A DNA stretch of 64,000 bases from Pomphorhynchus laevis (Eukaryota > Acanthocephala > Palaeacanthocephala > Echinorhynchida > Pomphorhynchidae). Shown here piece by piece: positions 26,881 to 37,165 of the stretch. The translations under genes and the position numbers were made by a program. The notes under the pieces are model-generated. The model had not been told where the DNA came from. It was given only the letters and a program-made list of their open reading frames with translations, and ran no database searches. How positions within the stretch are numbered: the first letter of the stretch is position 1; the number at the start of each line of letters is the position of its first letter. The stretch is from NCBI GenBank assembly GCA_012934845.2, contig WNNJ02000690.1, forward strand, positions 124,001 to 188,000. Direction: 5' to 3'.

Positions 26881-27512
26881 TTGTGCCAACTCCAATAAAA
26901 TGATAGGTATGATTCGACGCGCGTTTGTTCGCGTTAATCCGACTGCTCTTCAGCCTCTGATTTTAGCACATATATTAAGTAGACTTTTATATGCAGCTCC
27001 GGTTGTATACCCACGTACTGTGCATTAACATAAGAAATCAGATAGGGTACTTCGCAGGGCAACAAAGCTAGCACCAACGTTGGCGTCGCTGCCTTATGAA
27101 ATACAGATTGAGATCACTAGAACTTGAGACCGTCACATGGACCCGTCGGTACATGGATATGTGCCTTGTTTGGCATTTATTCCAACGTCATCATCACCCT
27201 CTTCGGAGTATGGTTCAATTACGTGGTTCAAATGTTCTTCGCGGTCATTCTTTAACTATTCGAAGAAACGGGGTACATAAATTGGGCGCGATGCAATTTG
27301 ATAGAATAATTGTTGAGCTTTGGAACGACCTTGATGCAGACACCGTTGAATGCAGTTCACTTAGTACTTTTAAAATAAGACTACGAATGGATCAAACAAT
27401 GTTTCGTGTTGCATTTCCTTATTTTAATAACTAATTAACTTATTTACGAACTTATTGTGATCCAGCTATTTGAGCTAATGCTCTATGTTGTTGAATGTAT
27501 AATAATATATAA
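26879..27512 (+). mobile_element. LINE-A, 5'-truncated copy
   Basis: From 26,879 to about 27,512 this matches 36,537-37,164 of the full LINE-A with scattered substitutions. It covers the last ~180 codons of ORF2 and the 3' UTR. Coding is broken (for example a TAA in place of the glutamate codon of HEHKKSE, and a duplicated base after LPYE). It starts inside the Q block and ends in a TAATAAT-rich tail. 5' truncation is the normal result of LINE insertion. Confidence 0.9.
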
Positions 27513-27863
27513 TATTAATGTATATCACGAATATGATATACATGTATCATGATATATTTCATGATATATCATATATCATAAAATGATATAATATCATATA
27601 ATATTATAATGCACAGACATTTGTATATACTTTTATATTTCATAAAATACGAATACATATGAATATTCACGCTCAGGTAATATACAACCGTAAAAAAGAG
27701 ACATTGACATTAGCAAATAATATTTAAGCTGTGAAAATAAGGATTTTCATTTACATAAGTTCTTTAAAATTATGTACTCTAAGTAAAACCTAATTTTGAT
27801 TCAAAAAATTGAGAATAATTTCCAATTGGGAATGCTGACTGTTTTAAATTCAATTGTTACAGA

Positions 27864-28463
27864 TTATTTCAAATTGCATCGACAGGCGTACCCATTGCGT
27901 TGATCACTGTCCCAGCTAAAATAAAATGATTGCATTGTTCGGTTCATCATCCACTCAAAAAGAAAGTGTAAGTCCTCTACACAAACGTTGTTATCAGAAT
28001 TAATAGTAAATTTCTTTTTATCATCTTGATCATTGCTTGACGTGTCTGCTATTCCGTACTGTTCAATGAAATATCTACGATTTAAGTCTTTTAACAGACC
28101 GTAAGATAAATTGTACAGATCTTTACCGTCAACTATTTTACCAGTATTAAGGTCTTTATAGATGTGTTGATGTAAAATCTTCTGAAAATCAGGATGCAAC
28201 ATCACTTTGTTAAACACTTCAATACTCATCATGGCATTTGGTCCTGTGGTCATATTGTAATTTATAAACTTACGTTGATCGTCTCCTACATAAAAGTAGA
28301 ATCGATCGGTTGATCTGATTTTGTGATTCTGGAATGTAGATGATTGAATAATATTTGAAGTGTAAGGAGTCCGTTTCCACACAGCTTTCACTGAATTTGA
28401 CGTTAATAAATTAACTGTTAAAGCTATCAGAGCAAAAACCTGATTTAACTGAAGATTGAAAGA
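27864..28463 (-). CDS. Unidentified secreted/membrane protein, probable first exon
   Basis: The open frame runs from an upstream Met at 28,556. I prefer the Met at 28,463 because it begins a signal-peptide-like stretch (MSFNLQLNQVFALIALTVNL, then a small-residue end near SNSVKA). About 170 hydrophilic residues follow, with acidic, Lys-rich and Asn-rich stretches. Near the end, NNVCVEDLHFLFEWM is followed by SWDSDQ. A conserved-looking Cys with a following DL and W is faintly like the start of the NRF domain of nematode nose-resistant-to-fluoxetine proteins, but I would not name it so. A GT at the end (CAATGG/GTACGC) could be a splice donor. No neighbouring exon was identified. Confidence 0.45.
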   Translation of the reverse strand, partial: SFNLQLNQVFALIALTVNLLTSNSVKAVWKRTPYTSNIIQSSTFQNHKIRSTDRFYFYVGDDQRKFINYNMTTGPNAMMSIEVFNKVMLHPDFQKILHQHIYKDLNTGKIVDGKDLYNLSYGLLKDLNRRYFIEQYGIADTSSNDQDDKKKFTINSDNNVCVEDLHFLFEWMMNRTMQSFYFSWDSDQRNGYACRCNLK

Positions 28464-28564
28464 CATTAAGATGATAGAGTAAAAATTTCTACCAAAATAA
28501 ATTTCGACCGTGAAGAATTTGCGAACTACTTTTCGTGATGCGTTGCAATTTTCCACATTGAAAC

Positions 28565-29010
28565 GCTTTTTAATAAAACGATTTTAAACTACCGGCCTAA
28601 ATGCATTTAAAATGAACAGTGTACGTGTCGGTAAAACAAAACGGTTTTCATGTAAAAATATTAATTATGCGACACGGAGCAATGCATTTACGACTGTTTA
28701 TCCGAAAATTATAAAATGGACGATGCAGGATTATACATAGTATAAGTTGTTATACTTTCGAATAAAAAATACATGGTCATTTTAAAGATCACAAAATAAT
28801 TAAATAATTTTGAGTTAAAATGAGCATTAAAATAACAATTAAAGAACGTTACATATAATACCATATATAGTATTATATATACTCTATATATGTATCACAA
28901 CAAGCAAGATTACAGGAAATTCTTGAATTATTATTACAAATTGAATAAACTATGTACAATCTGATAAACCACAATATATCGAGAAGATACATACACAATC
29001 AAATAAGAAA
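28565..29010. other. Intergenic, no gene seen
   Basis: AT-rich with short palindromic TATA runs near 28,855. From about 29,018 to 29,065 a 12-base unit (agcaaataacaa) is repeated about four times, directly before the retroelement ORF. It may belong to that element's 5' UTR. Confidence 0.4.
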
Positions 29011-29047
29011 CGATTGAGCAAATAACAAGCAAATAACAAGCAAATAA

Positions 29048-29608
29048 TTGCAAGCAAATAACAAACGATTGGCAACGATCAGCAAACATCAACGTTACAA
29101 AATTAAGTCCCTCTTAAACTCACACAGGACATGCTCTGTACGGCTTCAACACACAATCACCAAAGCTAATTACAATAAAACTTACAATTACAACATAACC
29201 CAACGAGAATTATCAGTTTACAAAAAAATACAACACATGCCTCGGGGAAAGCCTACTGATATGCCTAGATGCTGTACATGCAATGGCCAAGCGGCACGCT
29301 GCAAGGGGTGTAAATGCGCAAGGTCTGGGAAATCGTGCATGGACTGCCTTGCTAGGAACTGCTCAAATCGACTAGAAGTACCAACACTAGAAGGCGATAA
29401 TGTCCTGATTTTCACAGGGTCTGCCGAAGTTCCAACCAAAAAGGCTGACCAAATGGATGAAGTGTACGATGAGGTAATTCTATGGAAACCTAATCTGTTT
29501 CGATTGCCACGTTGTGAATCGAAAATCTTCATCGCTGAACTTACTCGAATTTATGAGGGAGCATCATCAAACACGGATTCACTCATACGTGCGATATCAC
29601 TTTGTTAA
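29048..29608 (+). pseudogene. N-terminal part of copy 2 with Cys-rich knuckle
   Basis: 186 codons open. The likely natural start is MPRGKPTDMPRCCTC, and the preceding Asn/Lys-rich residues look like read-through of the 5' region. Nine cysteines between about residues 75 and 105 form a zinc-knuckle-like cluster, presumably for nucleic-acid binding. The frame is closed before the RT. Confidence 0.6.
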
Positions 29609-30241
29609 TTAGTTCTACAACGTAGTGAATATTCAAATACACGAAAGCTCAAGGCTTTATTAGCAAGACGTATCGCTAGCCTGTCCTCTGGAGACATCTC
29701 ATATCTATTAAACGAAGCTAGATAATTCCAGCGCCTTGACGTAAAAAAATCACACAACAATATAACCAACGATACAACGAAACTATTTCGGAAGCTTGTC
29801 ATAAATGGTAAGATAACGGCAGCGATGAAATTAATCAAGACAGTCTGGACACGGCGTGCCGATGGGCATGGATATTTAACATGTGGTAAATCAGTGAGAC
29901 AGATACTTATTGATAAGCATCCACAAACAGCTGACATACATGAGGAAGCACTAGTCACTCAACCAATAATTGAAACACATGACTTCAACCAAATTGCTTT
30001 TGAGAGTATTGACGGATCAAAAATAATTGAGGCTGCTAAGAGAACAAAAGGTAGTGCATGACCTTCTGGAATGGACGCAAAAGCATGGACCGAAATGCAT
30101 TCGAATTTCGGTACGGAGTCACAACAACTAGCGGATGCGCTAACATTGTTTGCTTAACGAATCGCGACTAAGGAAGTTTCTGATGATTCGATTAAAGCAT
30201 TTACGACAAGCCGCCTTATTGCATTAAGCAATAATCCAGGT

Positions 30242-31087
30242 GTGTGTCCAATTGGAATAGGTGACGTCTCACGACGTATCATATCGAATGTCATTCTTGA
30301 TGTTGCACGGTCACAGCTACAACAGATATGCGGTAAAACACAGTTTTGTGCTGGTCAGCGCGCAGTTACTGAATGTGTGGTCCATGCCTTACGTGAGTTG
30401 TTGTCGAGTAAACCAAATTCGGTAGTCTTGACTATTGATGCAGATAATGCATTTAATCGAATTAACAGGAAAACTGCTCTAACCAACATGCCACAAATAT
30501 GCCCAGCGCTATCGAATGATCTGTCGAACCTCTATAGAAACCCGACGTCATTGACAATTGGGAATGAAATCATACTCTCCCAAGAAGGATTCACGCAGGG
30601 AGATGTTTTATCGATGTCTGCTTATGCTGCAGCTACACTTCCTATGATCCAAAAGATATCTGCGAAGTATCCTGATGTGCTCCAGTGCTGGTATGGTGAT
30701 GACGGCAATCTGCTCAGTGATCCTGATACAGTGAATATGGCGTTTGAACTGCTACGAAAAATGATACCGTCATATGGTTTCTCCGTTAATACGGCGAAAT
30801 GTCGGCTATACGGAAATGGATGTATAGCTGAAACGCTTCACGCTTTATCTGATGACCTTCAAATTTCTGTAGACATGGATGGCGTGTCTATCTTGGGGTA
30901 TCCCATTGGAAAGGATTATTTTGTAAAAGAGCATATTCAATCTGATGTACGTTCGTTGATCGATACAGTTACTCGTCTCACACAAATCGGTCGTTCAGAG
31001 CTACAGATCGCATTCGTTGCTCTTATAGGATCTCTTCAACAAAAATGGATACATATACAACGATCATGTCATTGCTCGTTTGAATAG
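30242..31087 (+). pseudogene. Reverse transcriptase domain of copy 2
   Basis: 281 codons open. Motifs: CPIGIGDVSRRII (fingers), GKTQFCAGQRAVTECVVHAL, motif A LTIDADNAFNRINRK, motif B EGFTQGDVLSM, and motif C CWYGDDGNLLSD. These are followed by NTAKCRLYG and VSILGYPIGKDYF. The catalytic aspartates are present in this segment. Upstream homology (about 30,060-30,240) continues across stops. Confidence 0.75.
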
Positions 31088-32747
31088 TTTGAGGCGCTGG
31101 CACAATCGATAAGATTGATGATAACTAAATTAACTGGAATTGACATTGAAACAAATGAAGTTATATGGAGGGTGTTTAACATGACTTTGAGAGATGGTGG
31201 TATCGGCGTTAAAGACCCTATGCGTTCAGTAGACTAAGAATATAACGCTTCACGTATGGTGTGCGAGCCGTGTTTAGGAGACGTTACAGGGCTATATCTA
31301 AAAAAATAATCAAAACAGATTATGTAAAGAAATTCGTGCTAAGCGTTTAAAAGCGGAAAGGATGAATCGCAATGGCATTATAAATCAGGTGGACCCTACT
31401 CTCAAGAATGTCATCGAGCATGCATCAGTATCTGGATCATCTTCGTGGTTGTCAACATACCCAACAAACAGTTCTTCTTCCCGAGTACATAATAGTTTTT
31501 CAAGATGCACTAGCCACCAGATACGTATTTCTCCATCCCTAATCACCGAAATACTGCCAATGTAAAGAACATAACTTGATATGACACACTTTCTCGTGCC
31601 CTTTAGGCGGCTTGCTATCAATGAGACACGATGCCGTCCGTGATTTTCTAGCGAATAGATTATCCGAATGTTGTCATAACCTAGCAATCGAGCCAAAACT
31701 ATCCCCTCTCCATGATGAAATATGCTTCCAAAATCACGGTACAACTATTGATCGTGAAGCAAGACTTGACATATAATGTTCCGGAATATTTGGAAACAGA
31801 ACGGAGTGTACTTTTCTTGATATTTACGTTTTCAACGCATACGCTTCCTCTAACTCCAGTAAGAGTATCAGAACATGCTTCGAATATCATGAACTAAGGA
31901 AGAAAAGGAAGTATATTGAGAGAGTAAATAACATAGAGCATGCGTCATTTATTCCAGTAGTATTTTCGATGCTCGGTGGGGCGGATACGGAAGCGGGAAT
32001 CCTGTTAAAGAGAATCGCGAACTCCCTGTCAAGGAGTCATAACAGCTCATACAACGATGAAATAACCAAATTACGTAGTGGCATCAGCGTTATCCTTGCA
32101 AAGATGACTTCTCGATGTGTCCGTGGAGCTCGATCAGCTATAAATCGTCCTTAAAGGGATTTATGCTTAATCCAGGAAGAATAATTTAGTGGCTTTTTGA
32201 ATATTAAAACTGGCATGGTGAGGTTTTTTTTATTTAAAATTGTAAATTAAGGCCCATTTGCGGGAACCTATATTAATGTAATAATATTTATGATATTAAT
32301 AAAAAACAGAAGCAAATGAGCTACAAGCTCCTGTCGCTTACACAACATGATAAAATAAAAAACATAAACAAAAAATTCAATAAAATAGTAGTAGCAAATT
32401 CCTTCTCTCGGCTTCCATGGCATTCTTGATAGCATCACTAGCTATACTACTAGAGATATCAATGCACTTTAGTGCATTCTTTAGTAAAATTCTTTAGTAA
32501 AATTCTTTAGTGCATTTCTTTAGTAAAATTTTTCTTGATTACAACATTTTACAAACGATTATAGAAGAACGATTATAGAAGAACGATTATAGAAGAACGA
32601 TTATCAAGAAAAAGTTATAAGTGTTCAAGATAATTTCTAAACAACTTAAACAAAAAGAACAACTAGAACAAAAAATTTAAACAGCTTAAACACACAATAT
32701 ATAAACATACATTTACAAAACAACTTGCCAGCGGAAAAAAACACATA

Positions 32748-34211
32748 ATGACACGAAAAACATCGAAGCTTAAAGCTAAGAAGTCAAATGTAAACACCGT
32801 ATCTCTAAACGCAAGCATAATTGATGAGTGTACATCTGTCCAAGTCCAGTGTTCGAACGATTTGTGTGACACCTGGACCACTATTTGTATGAGCAAGTTA
32901 AAAAAGAATTCCGATGATGCTTATTTATGTGGCTTTTGTGCTGTGAAGGAGCTTAATATTTTGAGAAGACGTTTGGTCGAATTTGAAGAAGCACATAACC
33001 AATCTCTAAGTCGAACCGTTCTCATGGACGATAAAATATCCTATTCCAAAGCTCAACATCCTTTTAAAAATGTAGTTCCTGTGGATGCGCGGGTTGGTGA
33101 TGATACGACTGCCTGCGTTATTCCCCTTGATGAGAATACAAGCGATCGCAAATTGCAACAAATTGCTGATAATACAGTCCCTAAAGTATCACAGACTACG
33201 AACGATATGACTACATGCGTTGTCGTTGATCGTCCTTCTGCCGATCTTTCTTTACATATTGACAACCGAACTCGGACAACTGGAGCTTATGTAGGCAGCA
33301 ATGGACCTGTAGCATCCCGTATTTGGAAGCGGGGATATTTGCGTTCTTCCTATTCAACTCCAAATTCAGTGTCAAGACCGTATGACGAAGTCTCGAAATA
33401 TATTCTGTCTGATGAAGCGATTTCACAAAGTGATACACCGAAGATGCCGAATGCTCACAATGCGACATTTCGTAATATCTCAAACAAAGATGGTCAGTGC
33501 GTTTCCTCGGGCAACGCACACGTCACCTTGATGTCACCATCAAGTTCTTTAGAGTCTCATGATTCACATACCCAGACAGACTTATCTAGCTTGCGGAATA
33601 TTGTTAAAACGGATACTAAAATACCCAGCTTACGTGCATTTACAGATACACAATCTGCTGTGTCCTGTGATGGTCTCGATAGGGTGATCTCAAATAAGCG
33701 GATATATAATAGAGGTTGCTCAGTTATTCTAGCTAATGTGCCCGAGTCTGTCTTCGAGAATGCGCAAGCACGACTGAATGACGACATTCAGAGTTTGAGG
33801 TCTATTCTGGCACATGTACTTGGCTCCTGTGACATTGAGACAGTCCAAAAAGTTAAACTTATCGCTCTTTTCCGTCTAGGTAAGCGTAATGCTTTAAATA
33901 ATAAACCCCGACTACTCAAAGCTGTCTTCCATAACCAACTTCATGCTACCTTAATGTTGAGAAACTCGTTCCGTCTCAAAGGGTCTAATATTCGACTGCT
34001 GAAAGATCTTGATGTATCAGAACGAAAAAAATTATCGAAGGTTAAAAAAGAACTATCATCTCGTGTTGCTAAAGGAGAAACAAATCTCTATGTGAAAAAT
34101 TTTCAGATTGTGAAGCGACGCACTTGGCTGAGTTGGAGCCCACTAGTCATGTCGCCTCGCGTGCATTCTGTAATCGAAACGGGCTCGTCTACTCTGCCTA
34201 TCAGAGTCTAA
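32748..34211 (+). CDS. LINE-A ORF1 protein, PHD-like finger and RRM-like domain
   Basis: 487 residues. Near the start, VQCSNDLCDTW and YLCGFC (residues about 24-65) form a PHD-like zinc finger, as in many CR1-clade ORF1 proteins. A heptad-like LNILRRRLVEFEEAH follows. The middle is Ser/Thr-rich. Residues about 325-470 (CSVILANVPES, KVKLIALFRLGK, LLKAVFHNQLHATLM, then VKKELSSRVAKGETNLYVKN) look like the RRM/C-terminal RNA-binding region of LINE ORF1 proteins. It would bind element RNA to make the RNP. It overlaps ORF2 by 88 bases in another frame. No break is seen. Confidence 0.85.
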   Translation: MTRKTSKLKAKKSNVNTVSLNASIIDECTSVQVQCSNDLCDTWTTICMSKLKKNSDDAYLCGFCAVKELNILRRRLVEFEEAHNQSLSRTVLMDDKISYSKAQHPFKNVVPVDARVGDDTTACVIPLDENTSDRKLQQIADNTVPKVSQTTNDMTTCVVVDRPSADLSLHIDNRTRTTGAYVGSNGPVASRIWKRGYLRSSYSTPNSVSRPYDEVSKYILSDEAISQSDTPKMPNAHNATFRNISNKDGQCVSSGNAHVTLMSPSSSLESHDSHTQTDLSSLRNIVKTDTKIPSLRAFTDTQSAVSCDGLDRVISNKRIYNRGCSVILANVPESVFENAQARLNDDIQSLRSILAHVLGSCDIETVQKVKLIALFRLGKRNALNNKPRLLKAVFHNQLHATLMLRNSFRLKGSNIRLLKDLDVSERKKLSKVKKELSSRVAKGETNLYVKNFQIVKRRTWLSWSPLVMSPRVHSVIETGSSTLPIRV

Positions 34212-37090
34212 ATGGTTTAGCGTCCGGGTTATTTGGATGTGTAAGGGGTGATAGGAATACTCCCAGAGGTATGTTGGGGCATTGTGAAATACTCCATGGT
34301 AATGTTCGCAGTCTTATATCGAAGATAGATGAACTGAAATATAGAGTTCAGTTAATTCGTCCTAAATTACTCGCTATCACAGAATCATGGCTATATAGTG
34401 ATATTATTGATAATGAAGTCTCCATCCCTGGTTATCTGGTTTTCCGCAGTGATCGTAAAAGTGGAAGAGGTGGAGGTGTTATTCTTTATGTGAGCAACGA
34501 TGTGAAAGTAACTATTCTTAGCACTTCTTCTTCTAATAAAGTCGAAAGTTTGTGGTGTCGGGTAAAATTCATGCATACCGCTCCGCTTGTTCTGGGGGTA
34601 GTATATCGTTCACCCTTGGCCGCCACAGATAAACTGATTGGGGAAGTAGAACTTTATTCTAAAGGTACCTCCAATGTTTTAATACTTGGTGACTTGAATA
34701 TGCCTTCGGTTGATTGGAATTCGTATACGGCTTTTCCTACTTGTGACCATGCTTCCTATGACCTTCTGGAGTGTATCATCTATTGTGGTTTAACTCAGCA
34801 TGTTCAAAATTACACTCGTTTTGCTAGTGACAGTAGATCTCTATTAGATGTATGTTTATCTTCGAACAGTGAGATTATTAACGCTATCCGTTATGATGCC
34901 CCGATCGGTATGTCTGATCATTGCGTATTGATCATTAGGTTAAGGTTTCAAGAAGATACTCGAGGTCCGCGTGAAAATCAAGTGGTTAATGCTTTCAAAA
35001 CCAACACAGGTGCAATTAAGTCAATACTTTCAACAGCTACCTGGCCAGATCCCGCTGTTGTTGGAGTACACGGCGCGTGGAATTACTTTCAGAGAACCTT
35101 AGAGTCGCTGCTTATTTTATTCTCTCCACTTAGAAGCAGGACACGTCGAAAAGATTCTCCCTGGTTCGATTCTGAGTTACGTTCAGCATTGAGGACTCGT
35201 AATTTGATCTTCAATCGCTACAAAGTTGGGGAGTGTAGTTATGATGTTTTTAAACAGGCAAGAAATTTATTCAATTCATTGAAGAGAAAGAAGCGGTGTG
35301 CATTTGAGAATGCATTAGCTAACAAGTGTAAATACGATTTAAAGGTCCTTTTTCAGTACCTATCAAGCAGGGGAGCTGTTGATTCTTCGATTTGTCACTA
35401 CTTCTATGACATTTCTGCGAATGACCTAGCTGAAGAGTTTGCGGCACACTATTGCACTTCAGTAGAGCCCGCAAATGAACATCAAACTTTTTGTATGGAA
35501 TCTCGTGTGCTAAACACTTACTCTGACACGTGTCTTGAGTTGGACCTTGACAATTTGATAACGCCAGCTAAAGTCTATTCCGAATTACGCCGTCTAAAAG
35601 CAAATAATTCAAGAGGTTGTGACTTACTACCTTCTGTTTATCTGCGCAGATTAGCAGGCTCAATTTGCGTTCCTCTCTGTGCAATTTTTCGCCAGTCAAT
35701 CTTGGAAAGATCTCTTCCTAATGTGTGGAAGCAGTCAATTGTTCTTCCCTACTTCAAGAAGGGAGATCGCTCTTCCGTCGAGAATTATAGGCCGGTGAGC
35801 ATTACCTGCATTTGCTGTAGAGTGTTGGAGAGGTTTGTGCATCGCTACATGGTTGAGTTTTTTCGTGTAGGAAAAATTTTAGTCCCTAATCAGCACGGAT
35901 TTCGGGAGGGTTATTCAACTGTTTCAAATTTGCTTGATGCTCATCTTGATTGGACAGCGAATAAGACACATTATATTGATACAGACATTATATTCTTCGA
36001 CTTTTCTAAAGCTTTTGATAGAGTAGATCATGGTCTACTTCTTCAGAAACTTGTCAATACTGGACTCCCAAACATAATAGTTGATTGGATTAGAGAATTT
36101 CTTCGTGATCGTTGCTTTCGAGTACTTGTCGATTGGTCATTGTCTGTGTCTAGAGAATGTCATATTGGAGTACCTCAAGGTTCAGTTTTGGGTCCGCTTT
36201 TATTCAGCATTTATGTTAACGATTTGCCTGGGTGCATTCGCTCTCGATCATGTTTGTATGCAGATGACTTAAAAATATGGCGGCCCATTCATTCATGTGA
36301 GGATGTTGATAATTTGCAAACTGACATAGATAATTTGGAGTTGTGGGCGGCGTTAAACAAGCTTGTGATAAATGTTTCGAAATGCAAACACATGCGTATT
36401 ATTGGTAATGCTCGCAAGCAACTAACATCAGCTTGTTACACATATAAGGACTGTATTGTGGAAAGTGTCGATAGTTACAAAGATTTAGGAGTATGGGTTA
36501 CCTCTAATTTATCAACCAAAAAGCACACTGATCAAGCTTGTGCCAACTCCAATAAAATGATAGGTATGATTCGACGCGCGTTTGTTCGCGTTAATCCGAC
36601 TGCTCTTCGGCCTCTGATTTTAGCACATGTATTGAGTAGACTTTTATATGCAGCTCCGGTTGTATACCCACGTACTGTGCATGAACATAAGAAATCAGAG
36701 AGGGTACTTCGCAGGGCAACAAAGCTAGCACCAACGTTGGCGTCGCTGCCTTATGAAGACAGACTGAGATCATTAGGACTTGAGACCGTCACATGGACCC
36801 GTCGGTACATGGATATGTGCCTTGTTTGGCATTTATTCCAACGTCCTCATCACCCTCTTCGGAGTAGGGTTCAACTACGTTGTTCAAATGTTCTTCGCGG
36901 TCATTCTTTAACTATTCGAAGAAACAGAGTACAGAAATTGGGCGCGATGCAATTTGATAGAAGAATTGTTGAGCTGTGGAACAACCTTGATGCAGACACC
37001 GTTGGATGCAGTTTACTTAGTGCTTTTAAAAGAAGACTACGAATGGATCAAGCAATGTTTCGTGTTGCATTTCCTTATTTTAAAAACTAA
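34124..37090 (+). CDS. LINE-A ORF2: AP-like endonuclease plus reverse transcriptase
   Basis: 988 residues from the first Met, though MLGHCEILHGNVRSL (Met at 34,271) is an equally likely start. Endonuclease motifs in order: HGNVRSL, ITESWL, VYRSP, LGDLNMPSVDW and SDH (about residues 57-265). RT motifs: VLPYFKKGDRSSVENYRPVS, motif A FFDFSKAFDRVDH, motif B GVPQGSVLGPLLF, and motif C LYADDLKIW. The C-terminus has RRATKLAPTL, RGHSLTIRRNR and RRIVELWNNL. All catalytic residues I can place are present. It nicks target DNA and reverse-transcribes the LINE RNA onto it. The overlap with ORF1 suggests reinitiation after ORF1 translation. Confidence 0.9.
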   Translation: MAELEPTSHVASRAFCNRNGLVYSAYQSLNGLASGLFGCVRGDRNTPRGMLGHCEILHGNVRSLISKIDELKYRVQLIRPKLLAITESWLYSDIIDNEVSIPGYLVFRSDRKSGRGGGVILYVSNDVKVTILSTSSSNKVESLWCRVKFMHTAPLVLGVVYRSPLAATDKLIGEVELYSKGTSNVLILGDLNMPSVDWNSYTAFPTCDHASYDLLECIIYCGLTQHVQNYTRFASDSRSLLDVCLSSNSEIINAIRYDAPIGMSDHCVLIIRLRFQEDTRGPRENQVVNAFKTNTGAIKSILSTATWPDPAVVGVHGAWNYFQRTLESLLILFSPLRSRTRRKDSPWFDSELRSALRTRNLIFNRYKVGECSYDVFKQARNLFNSLKRKKRCAFENALANKCKYDLKVLFQYLSSRGAVDSSICHYFYDISANDLAEEFAAHYCTSVEPANEHQTFCMESRVLNTYSDTCLELDLDNLITPAKVYSELRRLKANNSRGCDLLPSVYLRRLAGSICVPLCAIFRQSILERSLPNVWKQSIVLPYFKKGDRSSVENYRPVSITCICCRVLERFVHRYMVEFFRVGKILVPNQHGFREGYSTVSNLLDAHLDWTANKTHYIDTDIIFFDFSKAFDRVDHGLLLQKLVNTGLPNIIVDWIREFLRDRCFRVLVDWSLSVSRECHIGVPQGSVLGPLLFSIYVNDLPGCIRSRSCLYADDLKIWRPIHSCEDVDNLQTDIDNLELWAALNKLVINVSKCKHMRIIGNARKQLTSACYTYKDCIVESVDSYKDLGVWVTSNLSTKKHTDQACANSNKMIGMIRRAFVRVNPTALRPLILAHVLSRLLYAAPVVYPRTVHEHKKSERVLRRATKLAPTLASLPYEDRLRSLGLETVTWTRRYMDMCLVWHLFQRPHHPLRSRVQLRCSNVLRGHSLTIRRNRVQKLGAMQFDRRIVELWNNLDADTVGCSLLSAFKRRLRMDQAMFRVAFPYFKN

Positions 37091-37165
37091 TTAATTTATT
37101 TACGAACTTATTGTGAGCCAGCTATTTGAGCTAATGCTCGTATGTTGTTGAATGTATAATAATAA

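Larger units (their letters stand above)
29018..32300 (+). mobile_element. Cys-rich RT/nuclease-like retroelement, copy 2 (near full length)
   Basis: One long protein can be followed in order through a handful of stops and frame shifts. An N-terminal Cys-rich knuckle (CCTCNGQAARCKGCKC, then SCMDCLARNC, 29,265-29,370) comes first. The RT follows, then LRDGGIGVKDP (about 31,190), GSSSWLSTYP, CPLGGLLSMRHDAVRD (about 31,600), a nuclease-like REARLDI..FLDIYVFNAYA (about 31,760-31,850), and FSMLGGADTEAGILL to RCVRGARS (31,965-32,150). The tail contains 'ggcccatttgcgggaacc'. I recognise this layout from cnidarian, sponge and protist sequences but know no accepted clade name. The RLDI...FxD pattern suggests a restriction-like endonuclease domain. 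No LTRs were seen. Confidence 0.75.
32310..37165 (+). mobile_element. LINE-A, apparently full length, CR1-like
   Basis: A two-ORF non-LTR retrotransposon with both frames open. The 5' UTR holds tandem repeats: 'ttctttagtaaaa' units at 32,470-32,530 and a 15-base unit (acgattatagaagaa) about four times at 32,556-32,606. ORF1 is 32,748-34,211 and ORF2 34,124-37,090. The 3' UTR is short and ends in a TAA-rich tail at about 37,150-37,165. The exact 5' end is not visible. A truncated relative is at 26.9 kb. Confidence 0.85.
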
